A stretch of DNA of 64,000 nt from Mucilaginibacter sp. CSA2-8R (lineage in GTDB: Bacteria > Bacteroidota > Bacteroidia > Sphingobacteriales > Sphingobacteriaceae). The notes beneath the pieces were generated by a model. The model was not told the DNA's origin, did not search any database, and saw only the letters and a list, made by a program, of their open reading frames with translations. Both the position numbers and the translations under genes were made by a program. The stretch lies in the NCBI RefSeq assembly GCF_038806765.1, contig NZ_CP152389.1, forward strand, positions 992,001 through 1,056,000, written 5' to 3'. Shown here in pieces: positions 32,172-41,152 of the stretch (the stretch's first letter is position 1; the number at the start of each line of letters is the position of its first letter).

Positions 32172-33604
32172 CTACAAATAACCTGGTACAGAAAATCTGG
32201 TCATTTTGCGATACATTGCGAGATGATGGCTTAGGATACAATGATTATCTGGAGCAGCTTACTTATCTGCTGTTTTTAAAAATGGCCGATGAAAATAAGA
32301 ATAAATACAACTTACCAAACATTTGTGATTGGACAAGTCTCGTCGCGAATAAGGGTGGAAAGCTACTTGATCAATATGAGAGAATATTAAAAGCACTCGC
32401 AGATTCTGGCGGGATGCTTAAAAAGATTTTTTCTGGTGCTCAGAATAAAATACATGACTCATCCAAGCTGCAAAGACTGATTAATCTGATAGATGAGGAA
32501 AACTGGACATCTACAGGCTTCGATATTAAAGGCGAAATTTACGAATCACTGCTTCAAAAAAATGCTGAAAATAGTGGAGCTGGCCAGTATTTCACCCCGC
32601 GATCTGTTATCCAGGCCATAGTTGAATGTATAAAACCGCAACCATCCGAAACAATAGCAGATCCGTCTTGTGGAACTGGTGGCTTTTTTTTAGGCGCATT
32701 GGAATATCTCAATAGGAAAAAGCTAACTAACGAGGAGCGAGATGTTATTAGATTCGATACATTTCATGGGTGGGAAATTGAGAAAGCTACCGCTCGACTT
32801 TGCCTAATGAATCTTTATTTGCATGGTGTAGGGGATCTTAAAAAAACACCAGACATACAAGTTACGGATAGTCTTAAAGCAAAGGATACAAAAAAGGTGA
32901 AGATAGTATTAGCTAATCCACCTTTCGGAAAGAGCAGTAGCGATATTCCTACTAATGATATAAAAATGTCCGAGAAAGAAGGCTATTTCCTTAGAGAAGA
33001 CTTTTGGGTTACGACCAGCAATAAACAACTCGCTTTTATACAGCACATAGTTAACATGCTAGAGGAAAACGGACGCGCTGCTGTGGTTTTGCCAGACAAC
33101 GTGCTTTTTGAAGGAGGCGCAGGTGAAGTAATACGGCGTAAAATTCTTGAAGAGGTTAATTTGCACACTATTTTAAGATTACCTACGGGCATATTTTACG
33201 CACAAGGCGTCAATGCTAATGTCTTGTTCTTTAATAAAAAACAAGTCTCTAAGAGGAAAAATAAAGATGTTTGGTTTTATGATTATAGAACGAACGTCCA
33301 TCATACTCCTAAAAAGAATCCGCTATCGTTTAATAGTTTAAAGCAATTTGTTGAGTGTTACAATGAAAGTAAAAGGAAAGAAACATGGGCAAAAGCTAGT
33401 CCTCAAGGACGTTGGAGAAAATATTCGCATGAAGAGATTCTGGCTAGGGATAAGGTAAACTTTGATATAACTTGGCTAAAGGACGAAAGCTCAATAGATA
33501 TGGATGCACTACCTGATCCTGATATTTTGATAGCCGAAATAATCGATAACTTAGAAACCGTTCTAAACAATTTAAGAAATGTGAGAGACTCAATTTCAGT
33601 TTAG
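32168..33604 (+). CDS. hsdM: type I restriction-modification methyltransferase subunit HsdM
   Basis: A 478-residue N6-adenine methyltransferase. The N-terminal helical domain (LVQKIWSFCDTLRDDGLGYN, LEQLTYLLFLKMADE) is typical of HsdM. The catalytic domain has the AdoMet motif DPSCGTGGFFLGA near residue 166 and the catalytic NPPFGKS near 250. ATG 32168 overlaps the HNH stop (ATGA); a TTG nine codons upstream is not needed. Together with HsdS it should methylate a bipartite site and protect host DNA from the partner nuclease. Confidence 0.95.
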   Translation: MTTNNLVQKIWSFCDTLRDDGLGYNDYLEQLTYLLFLKMADENKNKYNLPNICDWTSLVANKGGKLLDQYERILKALADSGGMLKKIFSGAQNKIHDSSKLQRLINLIDEENWTSTGFDIKGEIYESLLQKNAENSGAGQYFTPRSVIQAIVECIKPQPSETIADPSCGTGGFFLGALEYLNRKKLTNEERDVIRFDTFHGWEIEKATARLCLMNLYLHGVGDLKKTPDIQVTDSLKAKDTKKVKIVLANPPFGKSSSDIPTNDIKMSEKEGYFLREDFWVTTSNKQLAFIQHIVNMLEENGRAAVVLPDNVLFEGGAGEVIRRKILEEVNLHTILRLPTGIFYAQGVNANVLFFNKKQVSKRKNKDVWFYDYRTNVHHTPKKNPLSFNSLKQFVECYNESKRKETWAKASPQGRWRKYSHEEILARDKVNFDITWLKDESSIDMDALPDPDILIAEIIDNLETVLNNLRNVRDSISV

Positions 33605-33660
33605 TTTAGTCGAAAAAAAAGTAAGTGATTTTACTTTCTTAATTCTGGAAAGAAGAATAA

Positions 33661-36240
33661 CTACAACAACCTTTGGATTTCGTCAAATTCGATTGAAGTT
33701 GATTTAAATAGGGCTAATAGACCTTCTTTGCGAATTCCTTTTAATTTATTATCAACAATTTCTAAGTTTAAGCGTCCTCGATTATAAATTGCTATCGCGG
33801 TGTGGCGTGATAATCCTATATTTTGTAAGGCTATGACAATTCTGTTTTGAGTGCCATATTCTAAAAGAGTAGCCCAATTTTCGCCAGCACTTTCGGCACC
33901 CAAAATTGTCACCAATACCTGGTAATAGTGATTAAAATACTTTTCAAAGAGAAATCGCAGAACGTGCTCAATATCATCGATGATATTCTCTATTACGATA
34001 TTGATATGTTGAAGATTATCTTTTTCGAATGGCACATAGGAATTATAGTCAATAGCTACAGTACCCCCCTTAGTCTCATAATATTTTAGGGATTGATTTA
34101 TAATTTGACTAAGACTAAAACCTTTAATCCATTGAGTCATTATTGTAGCATAATATGCCATGCTACTTTTCTTTCGAAGATCAGATTCCGCCCCGTTCCA
34201 TTGGTACAAATCAAAAAAGTATTCCAAAAGAGTTTTACAAGTTTCATAAAACTTTTCACTATTGGCATTTGGTAATAAAATAGATCGACCTTGCTTGTGG
34301 TCATTTAACAATTTGTTGTAAACCTGTTGTTGAATGCTAATTTTAATTGATGGGTTGCCATTTAGAATTGAAAATGGCACGTTAATATTCTGGCCTTGTT
34401 TTTTTGCGAGCTCAATGATTTTTTCCTTTTTGTCTGCTATTAATTTATTTATAACAGGACTTTGATAGTTTGATTGTGTCTGTAAACTATCAATTGATAT
34501 GATATTTGCAATATATCTTAAAACTTCTTTTTCGGTCTCTGATCCACTAATATCTTGCTCCAGCAATATTTTTTCTATCTTTTTTAAATTGCTATCGATT
34601 CTAGCAATTACAGTCGGCACTATCGTAATCTCCTTCTTAGTAAGAATACTTTCCTTATTTTCCCAATTGCAATCTTCATGTTTAATACAATAAATATTTC
34701 CGGACAATTCTATATTTAAACGTCCAGCACGACCAACCAAATTCCAAAAATCGATATCCTCTAATTTATTAAGGCCATTTTTGTTATTTAAAATAAAGAG
34801 GTTTTTAGTTGGCATGTTAACACCTTCTAACAAGGTTGATGTGCAAAAAACAAATGATACCAATTCATTTTTATATAAGGACTCTACAACATTCCGAATT
34901 AACTGTGGCAATCGCCCATGGTGATAAGCCGTTTTTTTAGTTAATAGATCGGATAGATAATAATCGGGATGTACGTATTCTTTAATTTGTTCAATTGCTT
35001 TTATAATCTCTGGATGTAAACTTGCCTCAACTACCCTAGTATCTGCGAAGGTTTTGGCAACATTAATAGTTTTTTGTTTACTATTATTATAAATCAAATT
35101 ATTTTGATTCTTGCCTAATAAGGTTATTACTTCATTGATTCCCGTTAATCGTTTATCGAATGGTATAAGACGATTTTGTATGCTATTTTTCTGAATGGCT
35201 TCAATACGTTTATCAATTAGATCAAGAAAGTAAATATTTTGGGTAACCGGCGATTCATCGGTCTTAAATACCTTATCCTCTACACTTCGATTAAACAGCT
35301 TGAGAAAAATTTCAGGATTGGAAACATTAGGAGATGAAAAATAAAGTTTAAGGTTTCGTCCAAACTTCGCTTGTGATTTCTCAATAGCTGTGTATGTTGT
35401 AACACTCCGGGTATCTTTTAATTGTGCTAACTTGTGTGCTTCGTCAACGAATAAAAAACCAATGGAAGTTTGAGAATCATTTGTAAGAAATGATATTAAA
35501 CGCTCAGGAGTAAGAATCATTATATAATTAAAACTTTCCTCAGTAAGCTCAGTTACATTCGAGTTTGTGATGATTTTATAACGGTAATATTGAAGGTCTT
35601 CATCAAGATCTTTTTTTACATCCATCGCAAACTGATTGATCAATGCCCTAGTAGGAACTAGTATGACCATATTCTCCCGTGGAGTATTGCGAAAAATATT
35701 CTTGATAAATGTTTTGATAATAAACGACTTTCCCATTGATGTTGGACCAGAAAAACTAAATTCAGCGCTGTTAATCAAGCGGGAATAAAGCTGATATTGG
35801 GTGTATGTAAAGACAAAACCCTTCAGATTTGGCACAGCTTGTATTATACGCTTTGATTCGATTTCCAATTGACGATCAAATGGTACTTCTGCCCAATTAT
35901 CGTTTTTTGTTTCCAGATAATTAATAGCAGGAAAATTTCCTAGCTTAAAATATACTGCTTTTGCAACGGTTTTATAAAATGGATCCTGGGAGAAACTTGT
36001 GTTTAGGTGGGCAATAATTTGATGAGCATACTCTCTTGCTCCTAAACTTTCAGAATTCGATAGTATGTCCGCATAACGCAATGAATCTTTCAATTCTTTA
36101 GCATTAAGAGAAAGGGAAGGCTCAAAAGACGTTTGAAAACTCCTAAGTGCATTCGACTGCGCACACTTATCTAAAAGTGTATAAAAATAAGGTTCATGCA
36201 GTATTTCAAAAGTTAATTTCTCAATTAGGGTTTCGCTCAT
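33661..36240 (-). CDS. hamB: Hachiman defence helicase HamB
   Basis: An 859-residue superfamily 2 helicase. Walker A (SGPTSMGKSFI) is near residue 163, the DEAH box (FVDEAHKLA) near 268, and motif VI in WNLVGRAGRLN near 500, preceded by FVFCTSTLLEGVNMPTKNLF. These Ski2-like features plus the DUF1837 partner identify Hachiman, an anti-phage system in which HamB senses aberrant DNA and releases the HamA nuclease. The start ATG overlaps the hamA stop by four bases (ATGA). The gene is convergent with hsdM, with 56 bases between. Confidence 0.92.
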   Translation of the reverse strand: MSETLIEKLTFEILHEPYFYTLLDKCAQSNALRSFQTSFEPSLSLNAKELKDSLRYADILSNSESLGAREYAHQIIAHLNTSFSQDPFYKTVAKAVYFKLGNFPAINYLETKNDNWAEVPFDRQLEIESKRIIQAVPNLKGFVFTYTQYQLYSRLINSAEFSFSGPTSMGKSFIIKTFIKNIFRNTPRENMVILVPTRALINQFAMDVKKDLDEDLQYYRYKIITNSNVTELTEESFNYIMILTPERLISFLTNDSQTSIGFLFVDEAHKLAQLKDTRSVTTYTAIEKSQAKFGRNLKLYFSSPNVSNPEIFLKLFNRSVEDKVFKTDESPVTQNIYFLDLIDKRIEAIQKNSIQNRLIPFDKRLTGINEVITLLGKNQNNLIYNNSKQKTINVAKTFADTRVVEASLHPEIIKAIEQIKEYVHPDYYLSDLLTKKTAYHHGRLPQLIRNVVESLYKNELVSFVFCTSTLLEGVNMPTKNLFILNNKNGLNKLEDIDFWNLVGRAGRLNIELSGNIYCIKHEDCNWENKESILTKKEITIVPTVIARIDSNLKKIEKILLEQDISGSETEKEVLRYIANIISIDSLQTQSNYQSPVINKLIADKKEKIIELAKKQGQNINVPFSILNGNPSIKISIQQQVYNKLLNDHKQGRSILLPNANSEKFYETCKTLLEYFFDLYQWNGAESDLRKKSSMAYYATIMTQWIKGFSLSQIINQSLKYYETKGGTVAIDYNSYVPFEKDNLQHINIVIENIIDDIEHVLRFLFEKYFNHYYQVLVTILGAESAGENWATLLEYGTQNRIVIALQNIGLSRHTAIAIYNRGRLNLEIVDNKLKGIRKEGLLALFKSTSIEFDEIQRLL

Positions 36241-37166
36241 TTGATTAGCTGATTAATTATGGCAACGCGATGTTCGCTTAAGTCGCTGAATGGGATTACA
36301 TATACATAGAAGCTGTACCCGGTAAAACATTGTTTATTGATTTGATAATTTATTGAGCCGATCTTACTCTGAATTTCACTTTGGATTCGTTCCCGTATAT
36401 GCCTTCTAAATTCAGCATTGGATTTATCAAACTCTTCTTTAGTAATTTCAACATTGAAACCAAGGAAAATGCCAAAAGAATAATCCATGTTAGTTTCGTC
36501 ATCCTGAGCGCTTGGTAATAATATTTTCTTTAGTAAGGAATAAGCTGCATCATCAAAAACCTCTTTAACCAATTGACTATTTACAAGATCAATTTCAAAA
36601 TGTAATTTATTCTTTCTGTTGTCTAATAATGTATTTATTGAACCGAAAGCATCATAAATCCCTTGTGCCAAATCTGCATGCAATTTTGATTCACCAAACA
36701 CAAGCTGGTAATCTTTGTCAGTAATCTTTAAAAGATGAACACCGTCAGCGCCATTTACATACATTTGGTTTGAGGTTTTCAACTCTAGTTTGCTAAGTAT
36801 CTTTGGTGCATTCAAATGACATTCCAATAAGCAATACAATAGCAATTCACCTAATTCACCACCTTCGTTTTGACCAGCTTTTGCACTTGCTTTCTCCTTT
36901 TCTATATATTCACGCAGTTTTGATTTTGATTTCTGGATTAACGTATTTAATTGGTCTTTTTGGCGCAGAGATTCAACTTCAGTTCTGGATAATGCAAAAT
37001 GATAAAGCTTGTTGCCTAATAATTCGACCAATTCATTATAAGCAAAACTGTTGTTAGAAATTTTCAGAGTGAAAACATTTAACTTATTATTCCTATCTAG
37101 CGGTTGATCTTTAATGTCGGAATAAAATAGATCAAGGAAGTTACTTTTAATTGAAGTTGAAATCAT
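36237..37166 (-). CDS. hamA: Hachiman defence nuclease HamA (DUF1837)
   Basis: A 309-residue protein of the DUF1837 family. The PD-(D/E)XK core is visible as GELGELLLYCLLE (about residue 100), then NGADGVHLLKI (about 139) and VFGESKLH with the E-x-K pair (about 159). HamA is the effector nuclease of Hachiman and is held inactive by HamB until infection. The two genes overlap by ATGA and are read on the minus strand, away from the integrase end. Both family and system are recognised with confidence. Confidence 0.92.
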   Translation of the reverse strand: MISTSIKSNFLDLFYSDIKDQPLDRNNKLNVFTLKISNNSFAYNELVELLGNKLYHFALSRTEVESLRQKDQLNTLIQKSKSKLREYIEKEKASAKAGQNEGGELGELLLYCLLECHLNAPKILSKLELKTSNQMYVNGADGVHLLKITDKDYQLVFGESKLHADLAQGIYDAFGSINTLLDNRKNKLHFEIDLVNSQLVKEVFDDAAYSLLKKILLPSAQDDETNMDYSFGIFLGFNVEITKEEFDKSNAEFRRHIRERIQSEIQSKIGSINYQINKQCFTGYSFYVYVIPFSDLSEHRVAIINQLIK

Positions 37167-37480
37167 GAATCAAGGCCTAGTTTCATTTGTTCCTTATAGA
37201 ATTTACAATCTATTTCTGAACTTAATATGCTAATATATAGATATTTTAAGCTTGTTAGAATAATAGAGTTAAAGATTCAATATTATCAACCGGTTTAAGT
37301 ATAGAGTGAGTTTGTTTGTACAACAAAAGTTCTTTACAAAAATTCCCAATGACACATATTTATCTCGTGTGCAAAATCCGATACCATTGTTGATATGCAA
37401 TAGAATATATCTCTAAGAGGACATTAAAGCATTTTGGTCCGTCCCGTACAATCCGTTTACGAAAATATTGTTTTAATAAA
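37167..37480. other. AT-rich gap between hamA and the integrase
   Basis: About 310 bases without an open frame. It should contain the hamA promoter (minus strand). No repeat, tRNA piece or known RNA was seen besides the terminator at its right end. Confidence 0.4.
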
Positions 37481-37504
37481 AAGGCTTATTGTACAATAAG
37501 CCTT
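37481..37504 (-). terminator. terminator of the integrase gene
   Basis: An 11-bp perfect stem, AAGGCTTATTG and its complement, with a two-base spacer, followed on the minus strand by TTTTATT. It begins eight bases after the integrase stop. Confidence 0.8.
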
Positions 37505-37511
37505 AAACATT

Positions 37512-38741
37512 CTACTTCCTATCAAGCCGTATCTTTAGGTTACTCATATCTTCTTTCAACTTACGCTCGACAACTTTAGCATAAATCTGAGTGGTGGTTA
37601 TTTTGGTATGACCTAAAATCTTACTCACCGTTTCAATGGGAACGCCATTAGATAATGTTACAGTGGTAGCAAATGTGTGCCTGGCAATATGAAATGTGAC
37701 GTTTTTAATAATGTCACAACGATCAGCAATTTCTTTCAAGTAGCTATTAACCTTCTGGTTTGATATTTTTGGAAAGACCCGACCGTCATATAAAGCACGC
37801 TCGTTATCTCTGTACTTATCCAGTATCATTAAAGCGTTAGGCAAAAGGGGGACGATAACCGGAATCAACGTTTTTTCTCTGCATGTCCTAATCCATCTGT
37901 CGCCGTCAGCTCCCGTTACAATATGCGCGGGCTCAAGATTGCTTACATCCACGTAGGACAGTCCGGTATAGCAGCAGAAGACGAACATATCCCTAACCAT
38001 TTCGAGGCGCTCAATTCCAAACTTCTTTTCTTCAATAGCCTTCAATTCAACTTCTGATAGCTGCTCTCTATTAACTTTTTGGATTTTAAGTTTATAAGTA
38101 GCGAACGGGTCTGAATCTATCCAGTGGAGGTTTAATGCCAGATTCGTCATCTTTTTTAATCGAATGATGTGTTTCATCACGCCGTTGTTATTGAGCGGCT
38201 TTTGATGATCTTTCGGTTTGTGATTACGCAAGAAAACTTCGAAGTCTTTCACAAACTTGTAATTGAGCTCACGCAGGTAAATGTCAGTAGCCTTATAATG
38301 CTCTTCAAGGAACTTCTTTAAATACCGCTGAGTAACGTAATAATGCTTAAGCGTACTCCACTTCAAATCAGAGGTAGCCGTCTCGTTATGATAACTCATT
38401 AGGCTGCTGAGTGTAAAGGCCTCTTCCTTCTCGCCAAGAAAAAGACTCTTGATCAAACGGGTATTGATTAGTTTTCCTTTTAATTGTAGTTCCTTATAGC
38501 AGTTGCCTAACTTCAATCGAACCTCTTCCAGGTAAGCGTTCAGCTCCTTTATTTCACTCTTGGTGCCTTTAGCAGTACCTTTTCCAAAATCCCAGATACT
38601 GATGTCAACCATTTTCTGCTTTAGAGCAATAAAGCACTTTTCCTTGTTGATGGTCACCACCACATATAGGGGTGCTTTGCCGTCCTTCTCCTTATCACTC
38701 TTGATGGTAAAGTAGATGCGGAATGACTGTGATGTCTTCAT
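37512..38741 (-). CDS. int: tyrosine recombinase (ICE/island integrase)
   Basis: A 409-residue integrase. An N-terminal arm-binding domain (EKDGKAPLYVVVTINKEKCF) is followed by a SAM-like core-binding domain (about 110-215) and a catalytic domain with HIARHTFATTV (His and Arg, near residue 347), LGHTKITTTQIYAKV (His and nucleophile Tyr, near 375-385). At the place of the first catalytic Arg it has TGLSYVDV, i.e. Ser, as in IntDOT of CTnDOT. It is 290 bases from a tRNA-Met gene, the probable attachment site, with putative arm sites between. It is likely to integrate and excise the island. Confidence 0.93.
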   Translation of the reverse strand: MKTSQSFRIYFTIKSDKEKDGKAPLYVVVTINKEKCFIALKQKMVDISIWDFGKGTAKGTKSEIKELNAYLEEVRLKLGNCYKELQLKGKLINTRLIKSLFLGEKEEAFTLSSLMSYHNETATSDLKWSTLKHYYVTQRYLKKFLEEHYKATDIYLRELNYKFVKDFEVFLRNHKPKDHQKPLNNNGVMKHIIRLKKMTNLALNLHWIDSDPFATYKLKIQKVNREQLSEVELKAIEEKKFGIERLEMVRDMFVFCCYTGLSYVDVSNLEPAHIVTGADGDRWIRTCREKTLIPVIVPLLPNALMILDKYRDNERALYDGRVFPKISNQKVNSYLKEIADRCDIIKNVTFHIARHTFATTVTLSNGVPIETVSKILGHTKITTTQIYAKVVERKLKEDMSNLKIRLDRK

Positions 38742-38798
38742 ACAATAACATTTTTAATGATTAATGAATTAATTACATCCTGTTTCAGCTTCGCTTTC

Positions 38799-38932
38799 AG
38801 GTGTTCAAAAGGTGTTCACAGCTTTTTGGTTCTTGTAAGTTTTATCCATCTAATGGATTATTTATCAGCGCGTTACATCACTTTTGAACACCTAAGGTAA
38901 AAACTAATCTCAGGTAGTCAGTTAGGTGTTCA
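38799..38932. repeat. four copies of AGGTGTTCA, putative integrase arm sites
   Basis: AGGTGTTCA occurs at 38799-38807, 38810-38818 and 38924-38932, and inverted at 38885-38893. All four lie in the 290 bases between the integrase start and the tRNA, and the same 9-mer was not noticed elsewhere. Two tandem copies 11 bases apart place them on the same helix face. This is the layout of arm-type integrase or excisionase binding sites. Confidence 0.6.
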
Positions 38933-38977
38933 GAAGTTTGGCTTTCTTTGGGGTTAGGAAGGGGATAATTAATGAAA

Positions 38978-39008
38978 AAACCCCCTAAATAAGCTATTTA
39001 GAGGGTTT
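38978..39008 (-). terminator. terminator downstream of tRNA-Met
   Basis: AAACCCCCTAAATA and TATTTAGAGGGTTT pair over 14 positions (one mismatch) around AGC, with T residues following on the minus strand, the direction of the tRNA. Confidence 0.75.
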
Positions 39009-39033
39009 CGAGGGACGTTGCTGTCCTAATTTG

Positions 39034-39107
39034 TGCGCCCACCTGGGCTCGAACCAGGGACCAAAAGATTATGAGTCTTCTACTCTAACCGACTGAGCTA
39101 TAGGCGC
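39034..39107 (-). tRNA. tRNA-Met (CAT anticodon)
   Basis: The minus strand folds as a standard 74-base cloverleaf: acceptor GCGCCTA paired with TGGGCGC (one G-T), D-arm GCTCAGTCGGTTAGAG, anticodon loop CTCATAA, T-arm CCTGGTTCGAGCCCAGG, discriminator A. The anticodon CAT could be elongator Met or, if lysidine-modified, Ile; Met is preferred from its general form. The 5' half abuts core chromosome and the 3' half faces the integrase, so its 3' end is the likely insertion target of the island. Confidence 0.93.
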
Positions 39108-39181
39108 AGCTCTTGGAATGATGGAAATTTTGTTTCCGGGTGCAAATTTAGATATTTGCGGCAATTACCCAAACACTATTT

Positions 39182-39814
39182 ATGCAAAATATTAAAAACA
39201 TCATATTTGATTACGGCAATGTTATCTTTAGTATCGATTTTGCCAGGGTACAGCAGTCGTTCAATGAACTGGGCATCAGTAATGTAGATGAGTTTTTTGG
39301 TCATCTGCAACAAGATCCTATTTTTGATGCTTTTGACCGCGGACAAATCACCGCTGCCCAGTTTCGTGACCGTATTCGTGAAAAAACTAACAATGCTAAT
39401 CTTACCGACGACGAAATTGATGCCGCCTGGAATAGTATTTTAGTGGGTGTCGCCCCCGGTAATCATGATTTGCTGTTAAAATTGCAACAAAAATATCGCA
39501 CCTTTTTGCTAAGCAACATCAACGAAATACATTACGACTTCATTTTAAAATACTTGAAGAACAACTTTGGCTTCGACAGTAACGACCATTTGTTTGAGAA
39601 AATTTATTACTCGCATTTTACCGGCAAACGCAAGCCCGAGATTGCCATTTTTGAACAGGTATTGCAGGAAAATAATCTTAATCCGGCCGAAACATTGTTT
39701 ATAGATGATAGTCCGCAGCATCTGGCTGCTGCGCAAACCTTGGGCATACAAACCTTTTTGATGAAAGCCCCAGATACTATACAAGCTTTTGCCGGTCGCG
39801 AACATTTACTATAA
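39182..39814 (+). CDS. HAD-family hydrolase (subclass IA)
   Basis: A 210-residue haloacid-dehalogenase-type phosphatase. Motif I is IIFDYGNVIFSID near residue 10, motif II TFLLSNINE near 107, the Lys in GKRKPEIAIFEQ near 147 and motif IV TLFIDDSPQHLAAA near 170. Motif I has DYGNV instead of the common DxD, as in some YihX/epoxide-hydrolase-like members. The substrate (a sugar phosphate or nucleotide) cannot be told. It is the first chromosomal gene after the island and ends at a terminator shared with putA. Confidence 0.9.
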   Translation: MQNIKNIIFDYGNVIFSIDFARVQQSFNELGISNVDEFFGHLQQDPIFDAFDRGQITAAQFRDRIREKTNNANLTDDEIDAAWNSILVGVAPGNHDLLLKLQQKYRTFLLSNINEIHYDFILKYLKNNFGFDSNDHLFEKIYYSHFTGKRKPEIAIFEQVLQENNLNPAETLFIDDSPQHLAAAQTLGIQTFLMKAPDTIQAFAGREHLL

Positions 39815-39825
39815 TCCACAAAGTA

Positions 39826-39860
39826 AAAACGCCGGTTAAGCTAATGCTGACCGGCGTTTT
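39826..39860. terminator. bidirectional terminator between HAD and proline dehydrogenase genes
   Basis: AAAACGCCGGT pairs with ACCGGCGTTTT across 13 bases; A and T flanks serve both strands of this convergent pair. Confidence 0.85.
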
Positions 39861-39878
39861 TAGTTATAATATATTCTG

Positions 39879-41084
39879 TTAAATCTTTCTGCGCCTTTTC
39901 TCTTTAATAATCAGGCCTAATTCGCGGCTCATTTGGCCGGCAATGGCGGTATTTTCCTGGGCGCGCCTAAACAGGTAGGGTAATACTGCCTTTACTGGTC
40001 CGTAGGGTACATATTTTACCACATTGTAACCGGCATCGGCCAGGTTAAAGCTCAGGTTGTCGCTCATGCCCAGTAATTGCGAAAAATATACATGTGGGTG
40101 GTTATGCGGAATGCGGTGCTGGTTCAGCAAATCGGCCAGTAAACGGCAACTGCTCTCGTTGTGTGTGCCGGCTACCAACGCAATACGGTCAATATGCTCT
40201 ATACAAAAACGGATAGATTCGTTGTAATCGCGGTCGCTCGATGCTTTATCAGGTTGTATGGGCGATGGATAGCCCATCTCCTGCGCACGTCTGCGCTCTT
40301 TTTCCATGTAAGCGCCGCGTACAATTTTAACGCCTAACAAAAACTCTTCGGTACGGGCTACGTCAAAATCTACTTTTAACGAGGCTAATTTATCATGGCG
40401 GTAAATCTGATAAGTGTTGTACACAATAGCCTTATTACGGTTAAAGCGGCGCATCATGTTCAGGGCTAATTTATCCAGCGTTTTTTGTATCCAGCTTTCT
40501 TCGGCATCAATCATTACCGGTATGCCTGCCTGGTGCGCCTTTTGGCAAATGGCCAGCACCCGGTTTTGTACCTTTTGCCATTCTTCTTCTTCGGCTGAGG
40601 TTAAGGGTGTGCCGGCATCCAGTTTTTCGAGCAGGCCGAAGCGGCCTACGCCGGTTACTTTAAATACGGTGATCGGGATGGCCGGGTCGCCGGTGGCGCG
40701 TTCAATGGTGCGTATAATTTCGTCACCTGTTTCATCAAAAACATGCTCCTCTTCTTCGCCCTCTACCGAGTAGTCCAAGATGGTGCCTACACCGCCCGAC
40801 TGCAGGTTTTTAATGGTAGCATTACACTCGGCAATAGTTTCGCCGCCGCAAAATTGTTTAAATATGGTGGCCTTGATGATTCCTTTTATAGGCAAACCAA
40901 TATTCATGGCAAAGTTGGTGATGCCAGGTCCAATTTTAACTAACAAATTATTATTAATAGCCGTAAAAAGCCAGTAAGCCCGCGTTAAATCATTATTAGA
41001 GGCATGTTTAAAGGCAATCTCTGTGTTTTCGAATGATAGGGTGCCCCTTTCGGGTTGCGGTAAATCGGTACGTTGAGCAAGCAT
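39879..41084 (-). CDS. putA: proline dehydrogenase
   Basis: A 401-residue FAD enzyme that oxidises proline to pyrroline-5-carboxylate, feeding electrons to the respiratory chain. It is the single-domain form, without the P5C dehydrogenase part of long PutA. Diagnostic segments are MIDAEESWIQ, VKIVRGAYMEKERRRAQEMG and the flavin/substrate segment VVKYVPYGPVKAVLPYLFRR near the C-terminus. A perfect -7 element TAATTTTG ends only four bases before the ATG, so the mRNA is nearly leaderless. The gene is divergent from the S4/aroB pair. Confidence 0.93.
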   Translation of the reverse strand: MLAQRTDLPQPERGTLSFENTEIAFKHASNNDLTRAYWLFTAINNNLLVKIGPGITNFAMNIGLPIKGIIKATIFKQFCGGETIAECNATIKNLQSGGVGTILDYSVEGEEEEHVFDETGDEIIRTIERATGDPAIPITVFKVTGVGRFGLLEKLDAGTPLTSAEEEEWQKVQNRVLAICQKAHQAGIPVMIDAEESWIQKTLDKLALNMMRRFNRNKAIVYNTYQIYRHDKLASLKVDFDVARTEEFLLGVKIVRGAYMEKERRRAQEMGYPSPIQPDKASSDRDYNESIRFCIEHIDRIALVAGTHNESSCRLLADLLNQHRIPHNHPHVYFSQLLGMSDNLSFNLADAGYNVVKYVPYGPVKAVLPYLFRRAQENTAIAGQMSRELGLIIKEKRRRKI

Positions 41085-41088
41085 CGTG

Positions 41089-41096
41089 CAAAATTA
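41089..41096 (-). promoter_or_regulatory. -7 element of the proline dehydrogenase gene
   Basis: TAATTTTG on the minus strand matches TAnnTTTG exactly and ends four bases before the start codon at 41084. Confidence 0.6.
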
Positions 41097-41136
41097 GAAA
41101 ATCAATCTATATAACTCATTTTCTACACTAATAGTT

Positions 41137-41144
41137 TATTTTTG
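41137..41144 (+). promoter_or_regulatory. -7 element of the S4-aroB operon
   Basis: TATTTTTG matches TAnnTTTG and lies eight bases before ATG 41153, again giving a very short leader. Confidence 0.5.
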
Positions 41145-41152
41145 CCGCCACC

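Noticed and set aside
24574..33604. A missed hsdR gene
   Set aside because: No open frame of the expected size (about 1000 codons) or with DEAD-box plus nuclease motifs exists between the integrase scar and hsdM; the only large helicase is HamB.
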